From the NCBI GenBank assembly GCA_937877165.1, contig CALEFO010000102.1, positions 1-17,993 of the forward strand: DNA of 17,993 nucleotides. Direction: 5' to 3'. A program made the position numbers and the translations under genes. This document shows, piece after piece, positions 14,327-17,993 of this stretch. Under the pieces are notes generated by a model. It saw only the letters and a program-made list of their open reading frames with translations, ran no database searches and was not told the DNA's origin. The DNA comes from an uncultured Lachnospiraceae bacterium (GTDB lineage Bacteria; Bacillota; Clostridia; Lachnospirales; Lachnospiraceae). The number at the start of each line of letters is the position of its first letter. The stretch's first letter is position 1.

Positions 14327-16801
14327 TTAAGGCGCCGAATGCTCCTGATACAGCCATCCGGCAAGGTACGCCTGTCCCAATGCAATCCCGCCGTCATTTC
14401 CCGGCACCTGTTCATTCCGGTATACCATGAGGTGCTCCCTTTGGAGCATCTGCTCCAGCACCTGAAGAAGCAGGCGGTTTGCAAAGCATCCGCCGGACAG
14501 ACAGATTTTCTTCTCTCCTGTCCTCTCGGAAAGCTTCTTTACAATCTGCGCCGTCCCGTAGCAGACCGCAAGGTGAAAGAAAAGTGCCGCCTTCTCCGGA
14601 GGTTCCTTCCTTTCCTTCATTGAAAGAAGGCCGCGCACCAAGGCCTCCGTGCTCAGGAGGATTCTCCCATCAGAGGAGGGAACTGTCAAACCGCGGAAGG
14701 AAAGAAGCATCCCCGCAAGTGCCCGCTGAAACCGCGGGCCCGAGATATCCACTGATCCTGCCCGAATTCCCGCTGACCGATCTGAAATATCTGCTGTCCC
14801 TTCCGGAATATCCTCTGCCCGGCCCGGAATATTCCTATTCTCCCCTGTTCTGCTCTCCCACGCGCGCCAGGCGGCATTTTCCAAAAGAACCGCACATTCG
14901 CCCTCATAGTGATTCTCCTGTCCGAGCCCGAGGATGGAAGCCGCAGCGTCAAAAAGCCGCCCCATACTGGTGCTGAGAATTGTCCGGCTCTTGTCACCTC
15001 CCGAAAGGACAGCTTCAAGCAGCGGATTCCCCGTCTTCCTTCCGACAAGGTGAAGGCAGGCATCCCCGGCAAGATCCGCGCGCACACTCAACGCATCGCC
15101 TCCCGGCATCCGGCATTCCGAAAGGCTCCCGAGTCTTCGGAAATCTCCCTCGCACAGGTACAGAAGCTCGCCGCCCCAAAGCTGCCCGTTTGTCCCGCAG
15201 CCGGTTCCGTCAAACACAACGCCGATGCAGCTTCGAAGTCCCCATTCCGCCATGACAGAAGCTGCGTGCGCCTGATGGTGCTGCACCTGATACAGAGGAA
15301 GCCTCTTCTCTTTCGCGTATTCCTTCGCCATCCTTGTGGAAAAATAACCCGGATGAAGATCGCAGACAACGCACTCCGGCGCCGCTCCGAATATCTTCTC
15401 CATCTGCCACTCCTGCTCGCGGTAATTGCAGACCGCCGCATAGTCCGAAAGGTCTCCAAAGTACTGAGAGAGAATCACGCGGTCTTTTTTGGCAAGCGCA
15501 AATGTGGATTTCAGGTCTCCCCCCGCCGCCAGAATTTCCGGCCTCTTCGCATCTTTTAAAAAGACTGGCATCGGAACATATCCGCGGCTTCTGCGGATGA
15601 TCTGAATTCTCCCATCCGGAACGGCCGCCACAGAGTCGTCCAGCGGCCTTCGGATGCTCCGGTCGTGCAAATAGACACCATCCACATCCAGGCCGCCCGC
15701 AAATTCCATCGAAGCAAAGTCCTTCTCCCGGAATGGGATGGGCTCCGCACTCCGGTTCGCGCTGGTCACAATCAAGGGACCGGTCTCCTGCAGGAAAAGC
15801 TCCTGTACACCAAAGGACGGAAGGAACGCCCCGAGATACCTGCTTTTTCCCAAAACTCCTTTCACGATCCCGGAGCTCTCCCCCTGAAAGCCGGAAAGGA
15901 GCACAATCGGCCGCGAAGAAGCCGCAAGGAGACTTTCCTCTTCCTTAGAAACTGCGGCGTACCTCCGGATTTCGCTTGCAGAAGAGAACAGAACCGCAAA
16001 GGGCTTTTCCTCCCTTCCCTTCATCGTGCGAAGCCTCTGTACACTCTCCTCCCGAAACGGCGAACACAGAAGCTGATAGCCTCCCACACTCTTTAGCGCC
16101 AGAACTCCGCCGTTTTTCAGAACACGGACCGCATTCTGAAAGCCTTCCTCTCCATAGATTCTGCGGTCTTCCTCTCCGTCAGGGTCAGCTTCTCCCAGGA
16201 GCCTGCGCTCCCTGACAAAGTACATCTGCGGACCGCATTCATGACAGGAAATCGTCTGTGCATGGCGTCTTTTTCCCTCGGTGTACTCCCTTTCGCAGGA
16301 CGGGCAAAGCGGAAAGCTTCGCATCGCGGTATGGCTGCGGTCATACGGAAAACGGTCCAGAATGCTCCATCTCGGGCCGCAAATCGTGCAGCTGATGAGT
16401 CCATACCGGAAACGCCGGTTCGAAGGATCCAGCATTTCCTTCCGGCAGTCCGGACAGATCCCAAGATCCGGAGGGAATGCAGGGAACTCCAAAAGCTCTC
16501 CCTTACTGCTTTCCATAATGGAAAAGCCCTCTGCTTTTGGAAAATTTCTCCAAGGCAGAGGCTCTTCCGTCAAAGAAACCACATAGCCCCCCGCAGGGAC
16601 TTCCTGTCTTAAGGCATCCTCGAAAAGATCAATCCTGCTTCTTTCTCCCGTCACCTCGAGAATGACGATTCCGCCGCTGTTGCGGACCGTCCCCGCAAGC
16701 TTCCACTTTCTTGCAAGGCCCGCAGCAAAAGGGCGGTACCCGATCCCCTGTACCGCCCCCCGGACTGTGATTCTTACGCTGATTTTTTTCTCTTCCTTCA
16801 T
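14327..16801 (-). CDS. hypF: Carbamoyltransferase HypF
   Basis: HypF makes carbamoyl-AMP from carbamoyl phosphate and ATP and transfers the carbamoyl group to HypE, the first step in making the cyanide ligands. The 824-residue protein has all family domains in order: acylphosphatase (about 8-95, GAVQGIGYRPF), two zinc fingers (C116/C119/C138/C141 and C166/C169/C186/C189), a YrdC-like domain (about 220-405, with KSVGGYQLLC and VTSANRSAEP) and a Kae1-like domain (about 425-820, with HHQAHAAS at 508-515, DGTG at 531-534 and GNDGG at 801-805). It is longer than E. coli HypF (750 residues), partly because of a repeat insert at 658-685. The ATG at 16801 has only a poorly spaced GGAAG. It follows echF by 48 bp on the same strand, placing cofactor synthesis next to the hydrogenase it serves. 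Confidence 0.96.
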   Translation of the reverse strand: MKEEKKISVRITVRGAVQGIGYRPFAAGLARKWKLAGTVRNSGGIVILEVTGERSRIDLFEDALRQEVPAGGYVVSLTEEPLPWRNFPKAEGFSIMESSKGELLEFPAFPPDLGICPDCRKEMLDPSNRRFRYGLISCTICGPRWSILDRFPYDRSHTAMRSFPLCPSCEREYTEGKRRHAQTISCHECGPQMYFVRERRLLGEADPDGEEDRRIYGEEGFQNAVRVLKNGGVLALKSVGGYQLLCSPFREESVQRLRTMKGREEKPFAVLFSSASEIRRYAAVSKEEESLLAASSRPIVLLSGFQGESSGIVKGVLGKSRYLGAFLPSFGVQELFLQETGPLIVTSANRSAEPIPFREKDFASMEFAGGLDVDGVYLHDRSIRRPLDDSVAAVPDGRIQIIRRSRGYVPMPVFLKDAKRPEILAAGGDLKSTFALAKKDRVILSQYFGDLSDYAAVCNYREQEWQMEKIFGAAPECVVCDLHPGYFSTRMAKEYAKEKRLPLYQVQHHQAHAASVMAEWGLRSCIGVVFDGTGCGTNGQLWGGELLYLCEGDFRRLGSLSECRMPGGDALSVRADLAGDACLHLVGRKTGNPLLEAVLSGGDKSRTILSTSMGRLFDAAASILGLGQENHYEGECAVLLENAAWRAWESRTGENRNIPGRAEDIPEGTADISDRSAGIRAGSVDISGPRFQRALAGMLLSFRGLTVPSSDGRILLSTEALVRGLLSMKERKEPPEKAALFFHLAVCYGTAQIVKKLSERTGEKKICLSGGCFANRLLLQVLEQMLQREHLMVYRNEQVPGNDGGIALGQAYLAGWLYQEHSAP
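14747..14830 (-). repeat. 21-nt tandem repeat (four units) inside hypF
   Basis: Four in-frame, degenerate 21-nt units encode the heptapeptides IPGRAED, IPEGTAD, ISDRSAG and IRAGSVD, followed by a partial fifth (ISGP). They form HypF residues 658-685, in the Kae1-like domain between ENAAWRAWES and RFQRALAGML. The unit length keeps the frame, so copy-number changes would be tolerated. The segment is hydrophilic and probably a surface loop. Confidence 0.8.
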
Positions 16802-16849
16802 TCTTCCGAATTATACTTCCCGCTTACGTAGTTCCCGGCATTTCGCATT

Positions 16850-17302
16850 TTAATTTGCCGAAGAGCCAGCCGCAGCAGACTTTGCTGCCGCGGCGGCTTT
16901 GGCTGCAGCAGCCTTTGCCGCAATCGCCTTCTGCTTTTCCACTTCCTTTGCGATCTGCTCTTCCGAATAGCGGTGCACGATGGAGGTTTTCTCCGTCCCC
17001 GGCTCCGTGTACCCCGGCTTCATGGAAAGGCATTTTGCCGGACACACCTCCACGCAGTTGTCACACTGGACGCAGGAGAACGGATGAATCTCCCAGGTGT
17101 AATCCCTCCGGGACACCGTGATCGCACCGGAGGGACATCCGCGCATGCACATTCCGCAGAGAATGCATTTGGAAATATCGTTCTCCACATGCCCACGATA
17201 GCGCTCCTGAAACTCCCGCTCCTTTTCCGGATAGGAGACCGTCGCCGGCCCCTTCAGCATATTTTTTAATTCATGCCCGACATAAGCAATAAACTCCATC
17301 AT
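16850..17302 (-). CDS. echF: EchF-like ferredoxin subunit of group 4 [NiFe] hydrogenase
   Basis: This 150-residue protein is the NuoI-like polyferredoxin subunit that carries electrons between ferredoxin and the small subunit of a membrane-bound energy-converting hydrogenase. Two [4Fe-4S] motifs are clear: C46/C49/C52/C56 followed by P, and C77/C80/C83/C87 followed by P. The N-terminus and spacing fit EchF. Residues 124-150 are a low-complexity tail of almost only Ala and Lys (EKQKAIAAKAAAAK and following), which is unusual for the family. The ATG at 17302 (or 17299) has AGAGG eight bases upstream, and that site overlaps the echE stop; the gap between the genes is 5 nt. Complex I NuoI is a weaker alternative, given the NiFe ligands in the gene upstream and the hyp genes downstream. 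Confidence 0.88.
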   Translation of the reverse strand: MMEFIAYVGHELKNMLKGPATVSYPEKEREFQERYRGHVENDISKCILCGMCMRGCPSGAITVSRRDYTWEIHPFSCVQCDNCVEVCPAKCLSMKPGYTEPGTEKTSIVHRYSEEQIAKEVEKQKAIAAKAAAAKAAAAAKSAAAGSSAN

Positions 17303-17307
17303 GGCGG

Positions 17308-17993
17308 TTACCTCTCAGTGCAGGAAATACACGGATCAATGGTCAGAATCATCATGGCGACATCTGCAAGCTCCGCGCCGCGGATCGTCTCGATAAGGCC
17401 AGGAATGTTCGCAAAGGTGGGCGTGCGGTTCCGGTATCTTGTAAGAAACCTGCTCCCGTTCGCCTTGACGTAATAAATTGCCTCACCGCGCGGCTGCTCA
17501 ATTCTTGCCATGTACTCGCCGTCCGGATTTCCCTTGACCGGCACCTCAATCGGGCCATCCGGCATCTTCGCGATTGTCTGGCGAATGAGATCCATGGACT
17601 GATACAGCTCGCCGATTCTCACCTTGCAGCGCGCGTAGCAGTCGCCCTCCGTCGCAATGACAGGTTCAAAGTTCAGCTCGCCATAGGCTTCATACCCCTG
17701 AAGGCGAAGGTCACGCCTTACGCCGGACGCACGAAGGAACGGACCGCAGCAGCCAAGCTCCTCCGCACGCTCCGCGGAAAGCTTCCCGACTCCGACCATT
17801 CGGGAGAGCACATCGCTGTTTCCGAGGAACATATCCGTCACGATGCGGCACTCCTTCTCCAGCCCGTCCACGGTTTTCAGAATTTTCTCCAGCATTTCGG
17901 GCGTCACATCCTTTTTCAGACCGCCGACCTTGTTTACAGAGAAAATAACGCGTCCTCCCGTCGTCATTTCCAGCATGTCCAGAACCTTCTCGC
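17308..17993 (-). CDS. echE: EchE-like [NiFe] hydrogenase large subunit (C-terminal part; runs off right edge)
   Basis: About 227 C-terminal residues of a NuoD/EchE-type protein are present; the N-terminal part with the first CxxC lies beyond the window. FRASGV-type sequence (CGPFLRASGVRRDLR) and the ending DPCISCTER are typical of group 4 hydrogenase large subunits. The C-terminal CxxC (17320-17331) that binds Ni and Fe is intact, which separates it from complex I NuoD, where these cysteines are lost. The protein stops three residues after the last Cys, so no C-terminal peptide is visible. It would reduce protons with electrons from ferredoxin (or the reverse), coupled to ion transport across the membrane. 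Confidence 0.85.
   Translation of the reverse strand, partial: EKVLDMLEMTTGGRVIFSVNKVGGLKKDVTPEMLEKILKTVDGLEKECRIVTDMFLGNSDVLSRMVGVGKLSAERAEELGCCGPFLRASGVRRDLRLQGYEAYGELNFEPVIATEGDCYARCKVRIGELYQSMDLIRQTIAKMPDGPIEVPVKGNPDGEYMARIEQPRGEAIYYVKANGSRFLTRYRNRTPTFANIPGLIETIRGAELADVAMMILTIDPCISCTER

Noticed and set aside
14747..14830. CRISPR array
   Set aside because: The 21-nt units are contiguous without spacers, degenerate, and in frame inside hypF.
16850..17993. Complex I subunits NuoI and NuoD
   Set aside because: The large subunit keeps the C-terminal CxxC [NiFe] ligand motif that NuoD has lost, and hyp genes follow directly.

Overview
The window looks like chromosomal DNA from an anaerobic Clostridia bacterium, most likely Lachnospiraceae-like. 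The signs are a fused SecDF, a YesM/YesN two-component pair, an energy-converting (Ech-type) [NiFe] hydrogenase with Hyp maturation genes, strong AGGAGG-type ribosome binding sites and moderately high GC in coding regions. The assignment rests on gene content alone. Coding density is high: no gene-free stretch exceeds about 170 bases, and I see no tRNA, rRNA, CRISPR array, insertion sequence or prophage gene.

Layout from left to right. (1) Positions 1-2062, minus strand: a YesM-like sensor histidine kinase and its YesN-like response regulator (cut by the window edge), overlapping by 8 nt. (2) 2145-6390, minus: secDF, then recJ, with a long inverted repeat between them; secDF has a clear extended -10 promoter in the divergent region 6391-6557. 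(3) 6558-8419, plus: a CNNM/CBS/CorC membrane protein and an Sfp-type phosphopantetheinyl transferase with a 4-nt ATGA overlap, closed by a bidirectional terminator at 8489-8534. (4) 8570-11826, minus: hisS-aspS, tightly coupled, with their own sigma-A-type promoter and a structured leader of about 115 nt. (5) 11839-17993, minus: end of an ech operon (large subunit EchE, cut by the edge; ferredoxin-like EchF) followed by hypF, hypC, hypD and hypE.

The right-hand third is one functional unit. EchE carries the [NiFe] active site and EchF the polyferredoxin electron relay of a membrane-bound, ferredoxin-linked, ion-pumping hydrogenase. HypF, HypE, HypC and HypD make the Fe(CN)2CO group and deliver it to EchE. 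The nickel-insertion genes hypA and hypB and a maturation endopeptidase are not in view. EchE ends three residues after its last active-site cysteine, so it appears to have no C-terminal peptide to remove.

The most interesting signals are: the hisS-aspS leader, whose two helices are mutually exclusive and which is not a T-box; the atypical (alphaproteobacterial/Bacteroidetes/eukaryote-like) sequence class of both synthetases; a 21-nt tandem repeat inside hypF; an Ala/Lys-rich tail on EchF; and an Asp-to-Ala change at the proton-relay position of the SecF half of SecDF. I did not find a gene cluster that is clearly a new system.
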